This document shows positions 1-5,215 of a stretch of 5,215 nucleotides of DNA, in pieces; the first letter of the stretch is position 1, and each line of letters starts with the position of its first letter. The translations under genes and the position numbers were made by a program. The stretch is from Helicobacteraceae bacterium (lineage in GTDB: Bacteria > Campylobacterota > Campylobacteria > Campylobacterales > Sulfurimonadaceae): positions 1 through 5,215 of the forward strand of contig JAMOQV010000024.1 of NCBI GenBank assembly GCA_027068615.1, read 5' to 3'. Under the pieces are notes generated by a model. The model was not told the DNA's origin. It saw only the letters and a program-made list of their open reading frames with translations, and did not search any database.

Positions 1-554
1 TTTAATGCTTCATTATAAAAAGCAACACTAGGTTTTCCAACTACATCATAACTTACACTTGTAGCAAACTCTAGTAGTTTTAAAACTGCTCCAACCCCAG
101 GGTATCTTTTGTTATTTTTAGCATATATAGATGTCTCATGCATCCCTACAAGTTTTGCACCACTAAGTAAAAAGTCTATCATCTGAGCATATTCATCTGA
201 TGTAAAATCCTCTTTTATAGCAACTAAAACTGTTTTAGGATTTGTATAATCAAGTGTATAACCCATAGTTTGTAGAGTATCTAAAAACTCTTTTGCTCCA
301 TAACCTGCGACTGCTTCTTTCTCGACCCTGCTATCAAGAAGCATCAAAGGGTCTATATACTTATCAAAGCCAAAGTTAAAGCCTAAAGATTTTAGATACT
401 CATAAAAAACTTTTGATGCTTTTTTAGTGTTGTTTGTAACTACCATATATGGGATATTTTGTTTATTTAACTCTTTTATAAACTCTATACTTCCATCTAT
501 GGGAGTTTTATCTGCATCACTTATAAGTGTACCTTGAACATCTATAAAATACAT
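1..554 (-). CDS. HAD-superfamily hydrolase, subfamily IIA (NagD-like), 3'-truncated by window edge
   Basis: Reading from the ATG at 554-552 gives 184 residues that stay open to the window edge, so the C-terminus is missing. It begins MYFIDVQGTL: the HAD motif I nucleophile is Asp5, but the second Asp of the usual DxDGT is Gln7. Motif II is VVTNNT (Thr40), and a motif III lysine lies in VVGKPS (Lys174). Between them is a C2-type cap with NagD-family landmarks (VLVAIKEDFTSDEY, LLSGAKLVG, YPGVGAVLKLLEFAT). Motif IV, the Mg-binding GDxxxxD, would lie beyond the edge. HAD-IIA proteins are usually cytosolic phosphatases acting on small phosphorylated metabolites; the substrate here cannot be read from sequence, and the Gln7 change makes ordinary phosphatase activity uncertain. 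The start lies 3 bases after the lysA stop, with GGA 7 bases upstream inside lysA, so it is probably co-transcribed and coupled to lysA. In C. jejuni a HAD gene also follows lysA and is followed by pheA. Family assignment is firm; function is unknown. Confidence 0.9.
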   Translation of the reverse strand, partial: MYFIDVQGTLISDADKTPIDGSIEFIKELNKQNIPYMVVTNNTKKASKVFYEYLKSLGFNFGFDKYIDPLMLLDSRVEKEAVAGYGAKEFLDTLQTMGYTLDYTNPKTVLVAIKEDFTSDEYAQMIDFLLSGAKLVGMHETSIYAKNNKRYPGVGAVLKLLEFATSVSYDVVGKPSVAFYNEAL

Positions 555-557
555 ATC

Positions 558-1763
558 TTAATCCAAAAACTCTTTCTCATTAGCGATAATATCTTCAAAA
601 GTTTCCCTTTTTCTGATAAGTCTATCTTCGCCATCTTTTATAGCCACTTCTGCAACTCTTCCACGAGTGTTATAATTACTAGCCATTGTAAAACCATAAG
701 CACCAGCACTATTTACTACTACCAAATCATTATGTTCAAGTATAGGAAGTTCACAATCTTTTGCTAAAAAGTCTCCACTTTCACAAACTGGTCCAACAAT
801 ATCTGCTTTACTTTTTTCACTTTCACTATCTGTTATAACATCTATCTTATGGTAAGCTTTGTAAAGTGATGGGCGAAGCAAGTCATTCATAGCTCCATCA
901 ACTACAACAAATCTTTTTTCCCCATTTTTCTTCTCATAAAGAACTTTTGTTAAAAAGTAACCAGCATTTGCAGTTAAAAATCTACCTGGTTCACAGATAA
1001 TCGTTATATCTAGTGCTGTTAAACAACCTAATATAGCTTGTGCATAATCATAAGGTTTTATCGTAGTTTCATCATCATACTTGATGCCAAGACCACCACC
1101 AATATCAAAAAACTTTAACTCTATATCTAACACTTCAAGTGAGCGAATCATATCTGCAACTATCTCAGCAGCCTCACGAATAGGGTCAAGTTCAGTAAGT
1201 TGAGAACCTATGTGAAAGTGGATACCAACAGGCTCAAGATAGCTAGAGTTTTTAGACCTAATATACATCCTTTTAGCACTCTCTATATCTACACCAAATT
1301 TGTTATCGTGTAATCCTGTTGAGATATAAGGGTGAGTTTTAGGGTCAATATTTGGATTTACTCTGATGCTTATGCGAGATGGTTTGTCTAACTCTTTTGC
1401 GATTAATTCAACACGACCAAGTTCTGCTTCGCTTTCTACATTGATATAAAGTATATCAGACTCTATCGCTTCACGAATCTCATCATCACTTTTACCAACA
1501 CCAGAAAATATAATCTTATAAGGTGCAACACCAGCAAGTAAAGCACGGCGAACCTCACCGATAGAAACACAATCAGCTCCAGCACCAAGTTGTGCAAAAT
1601 GTTTTATAACACTAAGGTTAGAGTTTGCTTTAACAGCATAAGCTAAAATCGATTTACGACCTTTAAATGCTTCTTTTAACTCTTGATACTGAGTTGCCAT
1701 ATAATCCAAATCATAAACATATAAAGGTGTTTTATATTTGTTAGCTAGTTCTTTAAAATCCAT
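558..1763 (-). CDS. lysA: Diaminopimelate decarboxylase
   Basis: This is a full-length 401-residue fold-type III PLP enzyme that converts meso-diaminopimelate to L-lysine and CO2, the last step of lysine synthesis; it is cytosolic and acts as a dimer in characterised members. Visible landmarks in order are the PLP-binding Lys45 in AYAVKANSN, HFHIGSQ (182-188) with its PLP-stacking His, the phosphate-binding loop GGGLG (222-226), EPGR (258-261), the active-site CESGD with Cys327, and GAYGF (355-359). The last two elements distinguish it from arginine or ornithine decarboxylases of the same fold. The ATG at 1763-1761 has GGA nine bases upstream, and the N-terminus needs no extension. A terminator-like hairpin and a promoter-like site lie just upstream, so lysA may start its own transcript. 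The HAD gene follows after 3 bases. Length and all catalytic elements are normal, with no sign of damage or transfer. Confidence 0.98.
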   Translation of the reverse strand: MDFKELANKYKTPLYVYDLDYMATQYQELKEAFKGRKSILAYAVKANSNLSVIKHFAQLGAGADCVSIGEVRRALLAGVAPYKIIFSGVGKSDDEIREAIESDILYINVESEAELGRVELIAKELDKPSRISIRVNPNIDPKTHPYISTGLHDNKFGVDIESAKRMYIRSKNSSYLEPVGIHFHIGSQLTELDPIREAAEIVADMIRSLEVLDIELKFFDIGGGLGIKYDDETTIKPYDYAQAILGCLTALDITIICEPGRFLTANAGYFLTKVLYEKKNGEKRFVVVDGAMNDLLRPSLYKAYHKIDVITDSESEKSKADIVGPVCESGDFLAKDCELPILEHNDLVVVNSAGAYGFTMASNYNTRGRVAEVAIKDGEDRLIRKRETFEDIIANEKEFLD

Positions 1764-1796
1764 AGTAAAATATCCATATAATAATAAAATTTAGCT

Positions 1797-1810
1797 ATTT
1801 TACCGAAAAA
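1797..1810 (-). promoter_or_regulatory. Candidate sigma-70 promoter for lysA
   Basis: On the minus strand TTTTT (1810-1806) is followed by CGG and then TAAAAT (1802-1797), a -10 box with one mismatch to TATAAT. The T-rich tract directly upstream and the absence of a -35 resemble Campylobacterota sigma-70 promoters. It differs from the rplY site in this window by having CGG rather than the TGn extension. It would place the transcription start near 1790, leaving a leader of about 27 bases that contains the GGA ribosome-binding site at 1775-1773. An alternative -10, TATTAT, lies at 1786-1781 but would give a very short leader. This is pattern-based only. Confidence 0.4.
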
Positions 1811-1833
1811 GTGCTTATAAATTTGTTATAAGC
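1806..1833 (-). terminator. Candidate Rho-independent terminator after the permease gene
   Basis: On the minus strand GCTTATAA (1833-1826), loop CAAAT, and TTATAAGC (1820-1813) form a perfect 8-bp inverted repeat. After AC comes a run of five T (1810-1806). It begins 2 bases after the permease TAG stop. The stem has only two G:C pairs and the T-run is short, so termination is probably partial; some read-through into lysA is likely. On the plus strand no T-run follows the hairpin, so it is oriented for the minus-strand genes. Confidence 0.5.
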
Positions 1834-1835
1834 TT

Positions 1836-2906
1836 CTAAGCAGATATACGATAGTGTCTGTATTGCCTAAAAGCGATAAGCATCAGTATAACAATAGGTG
1901 CTAAAATACCAACTTCATTTGGTATTGTTTTATTATTTGCCAACTCTGTTAACATAAATAAAATTCCCCAAATTAATAGAGTAGATAAAATAGCTACAAA
2001 ACTAAAAAATGAAACATTTAAAAATCTAACACTTATAGGTACAAAGAAAAATATAATTATAATTAAACTCGGTGCAAAAAATGGATAAATAAATATTTTA
2101 TACAATGCACCCTCTATATTATTTGTTGAAAAATTTTGAGTATTTAGAAGTTTATATGCTTCTATAGCATCCATAATAGTAAAGTTTACTTTACCCTCAT
2201 AAACTTGATCTATCATCTTTGGACGAAATCCATGAAGTATCTCTAAATCACTTTTATTTACTAGTTTGATACCAGTAGAATTAAATCCTATATCATCTGG
2301 TTTCAACAATATATCAGCATCTTTTATATGCCAATTATTATCTTTATATATTGCACTTTTAGCTACTAAGACCTCTTTTAATGTCCCATCTTTTATATTA
2401 AATACCCTTATACCCTCTGCTTTTTTTTGAATAGGAAGAAGTTTTGAAAAGTATATAAATTGTTTTTCAAAAGTAAAAAATAAATCTTTTGTAGGACTTA
2501 GATATTCTGCATTATTACGGATATTTTTTGAAAACTCACCAGCTCTTGCAAAAGATGGACTTAGATGAAGAGATATAAATAATAATATAATGACAGAAGA
2601 AACAAATACAAAAGGCTTCAATATATCGACTCTTGAATACCCTAGAGAGTAAAAAGAGACAAGTGCATTTGACTTTATAAGAAAAAGTTTAGTAGATATC
2701 ATACCAAATACTAAAGATATAGGAAGAAGCATATCTATAGCAAAAAAGGATTTATAAACCATATAGATTAAAAGTAAGTTAGCAGATGAACTTAACTTAT
2801 CTGCATTTTCCATATAATCTAGCCCAAGCATAAAAAAAACAAGTGCAGAAAGTATGATGATAAAATACTTTAAAAAATGTAAAGATATATATCGGTATGC
2901 TAACAA
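1836..2906 (-). CDS. LptF/LptG-family (YjgP/YjgQ) lipopolysaccharide export permease
   Basis: This is a 356-residue inner-membrane protein. In the known system LptF and LptG pair with the ATPase LptB and extract LPS from the inner membrane into the LptC-LptA bridge. Hydrophobic segments lie at about 11-31, 44-73, 98-116, 270-290, 297-319 and 331-347, giving the family's six helices with a periplasmic domain (about 120-268) between helices 3 and 4. The cytoplasmic stretch after helix 2 (about 79-99, with SLGYSRVDILKP) matches the family's coupling loop to LptB. The start is TTG at 2906-2904: no ATG or GTG fits at the N-terminus, and AAAAAGG lies 6 bases upstream. It starts 11 bases after the pth stop and ends just before a terminator-like hairpin. 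From sequence alone I cannot tell LptF from LptG; a partner gene and lptB are not in this window. Family call is firm. Confidence 0.92.
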   Translation of the reverse strand: MLAYRYISLHFLKYFIIILSALVFFMLGLDYMENADKLSSSANLLLIYMVYKSFFAIDMLLPISLVFGMISTKLFLIKSNALVSFYSLGYSRVDILKPFVFVSSVIILLFISLHLSPSFARAGEFSKNIRNNAEYLSPTKDLFFTFEKQFIYFSKLLPIQKKAEGIRVFNIKDGTLKEVLVAKSAIYKDNNWHIKDADILLKPDDIGFNSTGIKLVNKSDLEILHGFRPKMIDQVYEGKVNFTIMDAIEAYKLLNTQNFSTNNIEGALYKIFIYPFFAPSLIIIIFFFVPISVRFLNVSFFSFVAILSTLLIWGILFMLTELANNKTIPNEVGILAPIVILMLIAFRQYRHYRISA

Positions 2907-2912
2907 ATCAAA

Positions 2913-2919
2913 CCTTTTT
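2913..2919 (-). promoter_or_regulatory. Ribosome-binding site that fixes the TTG start of the permease
   Basis: AAAAAGG on the minus strand, overlapping the pth TAA stop, sits 6 bases from the TTG at 2906. It is a good match to the 16S anti-Shine-Dalgarno and supports the unusual TTG start; the overlap with the pth stop suggests translational coupling. Confidence 0.65.
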
Positions 2920-3469
2920 ATACTGAGATTTTTTTCACACTAAAACGGGATTTAACCTCATCTAAAGGGTTTTGCAATAAAAAATCTACTGCTTTAACAG
3001 TATCATCTATCCACTTATCTAAATGTTTTTGCTCTTCAGAAGTAAAATCACTCAAAACATAAGAAGCAACTTCGCCTTTGTTTTGTGGTTTTGAGATGCC
3101 CATTCTAACTCGTATATACTCACGAGATATTTTCTCATCTATAGACTTTAGACCATTATGACCACCATGCCCTCCACCTTTTTTAAACTTTAAAGCGCCA
3201 AAAGGTAAGTCTAAATCATCATGTATTACAACAACATCTTCTATCTTATAAAAGTTTTTAACTTTACCAACAGATACACCTGAAAGATTCATAAAAGTAA
3301 GTGGTTTCAATAAAAAATGATTTTTAAACTTGTAGAGGTCTCCATCAAAAGATGATGAAACTTTAGTAGCATTGTAGAATTTTATAAGCTCATCTATAAC
3401 CATAAAGCCTATGTTATGACGAGTTTTTTCATAGTTCGGGCCAGGGTTTCCTAGTCCGACTATAAGCAT
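2918..3469 (-). CDS. pth: Peptidyl-tRNA hydrolase
   Basis: This 183-residue cytosolic enzyme cleaves the ester bond of peptidyl-tRNAs that drop off ribosomes, recycling tRNA. Bacterial Pth landmarks are all present: LIVGLGNPG at the start (Asn8), TRHNIGF with catalytic His18, FMNLSG (Asn61), HDDLDLPFG (Asp84/Asp85) and GGGHGGHNGLKS (Asn105). These align with the substrate-binding and catalytic residues Asn10, His20, Asn68, Asp93 and Asn114 of the E. coli enzyme. I chose the ATG at 3469-3467 rather than an in-frame GTG at 3490 because the family begins right at this motif and the GTG lies inside rplY. The ATG is one base after the rplY stop (TAA-T-ATG), with AAGG nine bases upstream inside rplY, so the two are probably translationally coupled. 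The rplY-pth pair is common across bacteria. Length is typical and nothing is odd. Confidence 0.97.
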   Translation of the reverse strand: MLIVGLGNPGPNYEKTRHNIGFMVIDELIKFYNATKVSSSFDGDLYKFKNHFLLKPLTFMNLSGVSVGKVKNFYKIEDVVVIHDDLDLPFGALKFKKGGGHGGHNGLKSIDEKISREYIRVRMGISKPQNKGEVASYVLSDFTSEEQKHLDKWIDDTVKAVDFLLQNPLDEVKSRFSVKKISV

Positions 3470-3470
3470 A

Positions 3471-4007
3471 TTATTTAGCCTTGATAACACTTACTACTGC
3501 AACACGGTCAGCATCAGTATATGTAGCATTTTCAAAAGTTGGTAAATCACGAATCATGATAGAATCTCCAACATCTAAATCAGCAACATTAACTTCAACA
3601 GTTTGTGGAAGGTTTTCATAAGTAGATTTCATTCTTAAACGAGGTTTTACTAGATTTAAAAGACCTTTGTTTTTAAGACCTATTGGAGTTCCAACTGGAG
3701 TTACAGGAACTGTATAATGAGTTACAACACCTGGTTGTGCTACCATTAAATCAACATGTAAAAGCTCACCAGTAACAGCTTGAGACTCATAAGACTGAAC
3801 TACAACATTCATCTCTTTGCCACCAACTTTAACTGGGAATGCAATATTCTCTTTTTTACGAACAGCACGAATATACTCATTTGCTTTAAATGCAGCAGAA
3901 ATATTTTCTAAACCTTTACCATAAATGTTCGCTATTAGATAACCATCTCGGCGAAGAGCTTTTGTGCTCTGTTTGCCAGTACTCTCTCTAACTATACCTT
4001 CTAACAT
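3471..4007 (-). CDS. rplY: 50S ribosomal protein L25 (CTC/TL5 long form)
   Basis: This 178-residue ribosomal protein binds 5S rRNA in the central protuberance of the large subunit. Residues 1 to about 92 form the L25 domain (LRRDGYLIANIYGKG near 18-32, then ELLHVDL at 81-87). Residues about 97-176 form the beta-rich TL5/CTC C-terminal domain (VPVTPVGTPIG, then a VGDSIMIRDLP stretch near 146-156). E. coli L25 is only about 94 residues and lacks this second domain, so this is the longer CTC form found in most other bacteria. The ATG at 4007-4005 has AAGGA six bases upstream, the best Shine-Dalgarno in the window, consistent with a highly expressed gene. A promoter-like extended -10 lies in the 53-bp gap after pilT, so rplY probably heads the rplY-pth-permease transcript. 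Confidence 0.97.
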   Translation of the reverse strand: MLEGIVRESTGKQSTKALRRDGYLIANIYGKGLENISAAFKANEYIRAVRKKENIAFPVKVGGKEMNVVVQSYESQAVTGELLHVDLMVAQPGVVTHYTVPVTPVGTPIGLKNKGLLNLVKPRLRMKSTYENLPQTVEVNVADLDVGDSIMIRDLPTFENATYTDADRVAVVSVIKAK

Positions 4008-4013
4008 GTTTGT

Positions 4014-4018
4014 TCCTT
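4014..4018 (-). promoter_or_regulatory. Strong ribosome-binding site of rplY
   Basis: AAGGA on the minus strand lies 6 bases before the ATG at 4007, near-ideal match and spacing. It confirms the rplY start. Confidence 0.75.
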
Positions 4019-4035
4019 AATAAAAAATGTTTGAA

Positions 4036-4044
4036 ATTTTAGCA
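4036..4044 (-). promoter_or_regulatory. Extended -10 promoter for rplY
   Basis: On the minus strand TGCTAAAAT (4044-4036) combines the TGn extension with a -10 hexamer one base off TATAAT. A T-rich stretch, TTTATTTT, lies immediately upstream and there is no well-spaced -35. This is the form described for sigma-70 promoters of Campylobacter and Helicobacter. The transcription start would fall near 4029, about 22 bases before the rplY ATG, leaving room for the AAGGA at 4018-4014. Confidence 0.6.
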
Positions 4045-4051
4045 AAAATAA

Positions 4052-4069
4052 ACTTTAATCTTACTTTAA
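4052..4069 (-). repeat. Short direct repeat upstream of the rplY promoter
   Basis: TTAAAGT occurs twice on the minus strand, at 4069-4063 and 4058-4052, offset by 11 bases, about one helical turn. The pair sits roughly 20-40 bases before the predicted transcription start, and the first copy overlaps the last codons of pilT. It could be a regulator half-site pair, but a 7-bp AT-rich repeat is easily due to chance. Confidence 0.25.
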
Positions 4070-5215
4070 GTCAAAGATATCATCATCATTTTCATCAATC
4101 TTTGGAATATTTTCAACAGAATCACTCTCACCTGCTGCTCCACTAGATAGACCTTCCATTCTTAGTTTCATATCTGATGGACTTGTAGCATTTTCAAGTG
4201 CTGTATCTTCTGAGATGATGCCATCTGAAAAAAGGTCATATAATGATTGGTCAAAACTTTGAGATTTGTATATAGATTTACCATTTTCTATAGCATCTTT
4301 TATCTCAGAATCTCTATTTTCCATTATCAGTTTTTCTATGGTTGAAGTTCTAACTAAAACCTCCATAGCAGCCCGTCTTTTGCCATCTACTGTTTTTACA
4401 AGTCTTTGAGAAATAATCCCTTGAATAGAACTAGCAAGAGATAATCTTACACGATTTTGCTCCTCCGTTGGAAAAGTTGAGATGATACGGTTTATCGTCT
4501 CTTTTGCATCTATGGTGTGAAGAGTTGAAAAAACCAAGTGTCCAGTATCTGCAGCATGAAGGGCTAAGTTTATAGTCTCTATATCTCTCATCTCACCAAC
4601 AAGTATGATATCTGGGTCTTCACGAAGTGCTGATTTTAGTGCATTTGCAAAAGAGAGAGTATCTTGTCCAACTGAGCGTTGATTTATGATGCATTCGTTA
4701 TCTTTATGAACAAACTCTATGGGGTCTTCTATGGTAATGATATGTTTTTTTCTTGTTTTGTTTATCTCATTTATCATAGCTGCTAGTGTTGTTGACTTAC
4801 CACTACCAGTTACTCCAGTTACTAAAACTATACCCCTTTCTTTTTCAACCATATCGTTTATAACTTCTGGCAATTTTAAACTCTCAAGATTTGGAATCTC
4901 TAGTGGTATCACACGAAAAACAGCAGATATACCATTCATCTGATAAAATATATTTACACGAAACCTCATCTTATCATCAAAAGGATAAACCAAGTCTAAC
5001 TCTTTTTTCTCCAAAAACTCATCATATCTATCCCCTAAAAGAGCTTTAGCAAAACCATCTGCTTGTTCTTCTGTAAATATATCTTTACCAAGTTTTTGTA
5101 TATTACCTTGTATCCTTGCCCTAAAAACTGAACCAGCCTTTATATGCAAATCACTCCCACCTTTTTTAACCATATGTGCAAGATATGCTCTTACTTTTTT
5201 TAATTCATCTGTTGG
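4061..5215 (-). CDS. pilT: PilT/PilU-family type IV pilus retraction ATPase, 5'-truncated by window edge
   Basis: The frame is open to the window edge, giving 384 residues without the start codon; the internal Met at 5173 is not the start because homology-like sequence (DELKKVRAYLAHM) continues upstream. The protein is a hexameric secretion-type ATPase at the cytoplasmic base of type IV pili that drives pilus retraction. Numbering from the Met at 5173: N-terminal PAS-like domain 1 to about 95 with KGGSDLHIKAG, Walker A GVTGSGKST (120-128), Asp box TIEDPIEF (147-154), Walker B DPDIILVGEMRD (186-197), His box GHLVFSTLHT (211-220). GEMRD and the HLVFSTLHT form place it with PilT/PilU rather than PilB or GspE, which carry zinc-binding cysteines absent here. 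The PilT AIRNLIRE motif is diverged (TIEKLIME, 278-285) and an SFDQSLYDLF segment plus acidic tail follow, partly PilU-like. It may therefore be the PilU-type paralogue. rplY begins 53 bp after its stop, with its own promoter. Confidence 0.93.
   Translation of the reverse strand, partial: PTDELKKVRAYLAHMVKKGGSDLHIKAGSVFRARIQGNIQKLGKDIFTEEQADGFAKALLGDRYDEFLEKKELDLVYPFDDKMRFRVNIFYQMNGISAVFRVIPLEIPNLESLKLPEVINDMVEKERGIVLVTGVTGSGKSTTLAAMINEINKTRKKHIITIEDPIEFVHKDNECIINQRSVGQDTLSFANALKSALREDPDIILVGEMRDIETINLALHAADTGHLVFSTLHTIDAKETINRIISTFPTEEQNRVRLSLASSIQGIISQRLVKTVDGKRRAAMEVLVRTSTIEKLIMENRDSEIKDAIENGKSIYKSQSFDQSLYDLFSDGIISEDTALENATSPSDMKLRMEGLSSGAAGESDSVENIPKIDENDDDIFDLK

Noticed and set aside
534..767. 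Plus-strand open frame of 77 codons
   Set aside because: It lies opposite the lysA 3' end and the HAD start, both supported by clear family motifs. Its product is low-complexity (Ile/Ser/Phe/Tyr-rich), as expected from the complement of AT-rich coding DNA, and I see no ribosome-binding site.
1777..1782. Plus-strand TATAAT in the permease-lysA gap
   Set aside because: It points towards the permease on the antisense strand, with no plus-strand gene or T-rich/TGn element; expected by chance in a run of A and T.
1764..1835. Small RNA or riboswitch (for example a lysine riboswitch) upstream of lysA
   Set aside because: The gap is 72 bp, far too short for a lysine riboswitch of about 170 bases, and contains only one small hairpin next to the permease stop.
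3467..3490. GTG at 3490-3488 as an upstream start for pth
   Set aside because: It would add seven residues (start-LSRLNN) not seen in the family and overlap rplY by 20 bases. The ATG at 3469 begins exactly at the conserved LIVGLGNPG motif and has AAGG upstream.
4719..4943. Plus-strand open frame of 74 codons with a hydrophobic N-terminus
   Set aside because: It is entirely opposite the Walker A region of the PilT-like ATPase. The hydrophobic stretch is the complement of a conserved coding segment, not a sign of a membrane peptide.
5171..5173. ATG at 5173-5171 as the pilT start
   Set aside because: The frame continues upstream to the window edge with PilT-like sequence (DELKKVRAYLAHM), so the true start lies outside the window.
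1..5215. Mobile element, CRISPR array, tRNA/rRNA gene or defence system
   Set aside because: All long frames are housekeeping genes in a conserved order with uniform base composition and gaps of at most 72 bp. I see no spaced repeats, terminal inverted repeats, transposase or integrase motifs, or tRNA-like folds.

Overview
The window is AT-rich, and every gene lies on the minus strand, packed closely. Read in the direction of transcription (high to low coordinates) the order is: PilT/PilU-type pilus ATPase (5' end outside the window), rplY (CTC-type ribosomal protein L25), pth (peptidyl-tRNA hydrolase), an LptF/LptG-family permease, lysA (diaminopimelate decarboxylase), and a HAD-IIA hydrolase (3' end outside the window). 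The series rplY-pth-permease-lysA-HAD matches, from memory, the chromosomal order in Campylobacter jejuni (Cj0311 to Cj0315), and rplY-pth-permease also matches Helicobacter pylori. Heavy use of ATA (Ile), AGA (Arg) and TTA (Leu) codons, plus promoter-like sites made of a T-rich tract and a -10 box without a clear -35, also fit Campylobacterota. The adjacent type IV pilus ATPase suggests a free-living member such as a Sulfurimonas/Sulfuricurvum/Arcobacter relative rather than a host-adapted Campylobacter or Helicobacter. The genus is an inference.

Layout: pilT ends at 4061. A 53-bp gap follows, holding a good extended -10 promoter (TGCTAAAAT) and a strong Shine-Dalgarno for rplY. rplY and pth are separated by one base, and pth and the permease by 11 bases, so these three look like one transcript. 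After the permease stop there is a small perfect hairpin followed by five T residues, a probable weak terminator, and then a second promoter-like site for lysA. lysA and the HAD gene are three bases apart and look co-transcribed. There is no gene-free stretch over 300 bases; the longest is the 72-bp gap between the permease and lysA.

Functionally this is housekeeping sequence: translation (L25, Pth), export of lipopolysaccharide to the outer membrane (LptF/G family), lysine/meso-diaminopimelate metabolism (LysA) and pilus retraction (PilT/PilU). I see no mobile element, RNA gene, CRISPR array or defence system, and no evidence of an undescribed multi-gene system. The points most worth a second look are the loss of the second motif-I aspartate in the HAD protein (DVQGT instead of DxDGT), the divergent AIRNLIRE-equivalent motif and acidic tail of the PilT-like ATPase, and the compact terminator/promoter between the permease and lysA.
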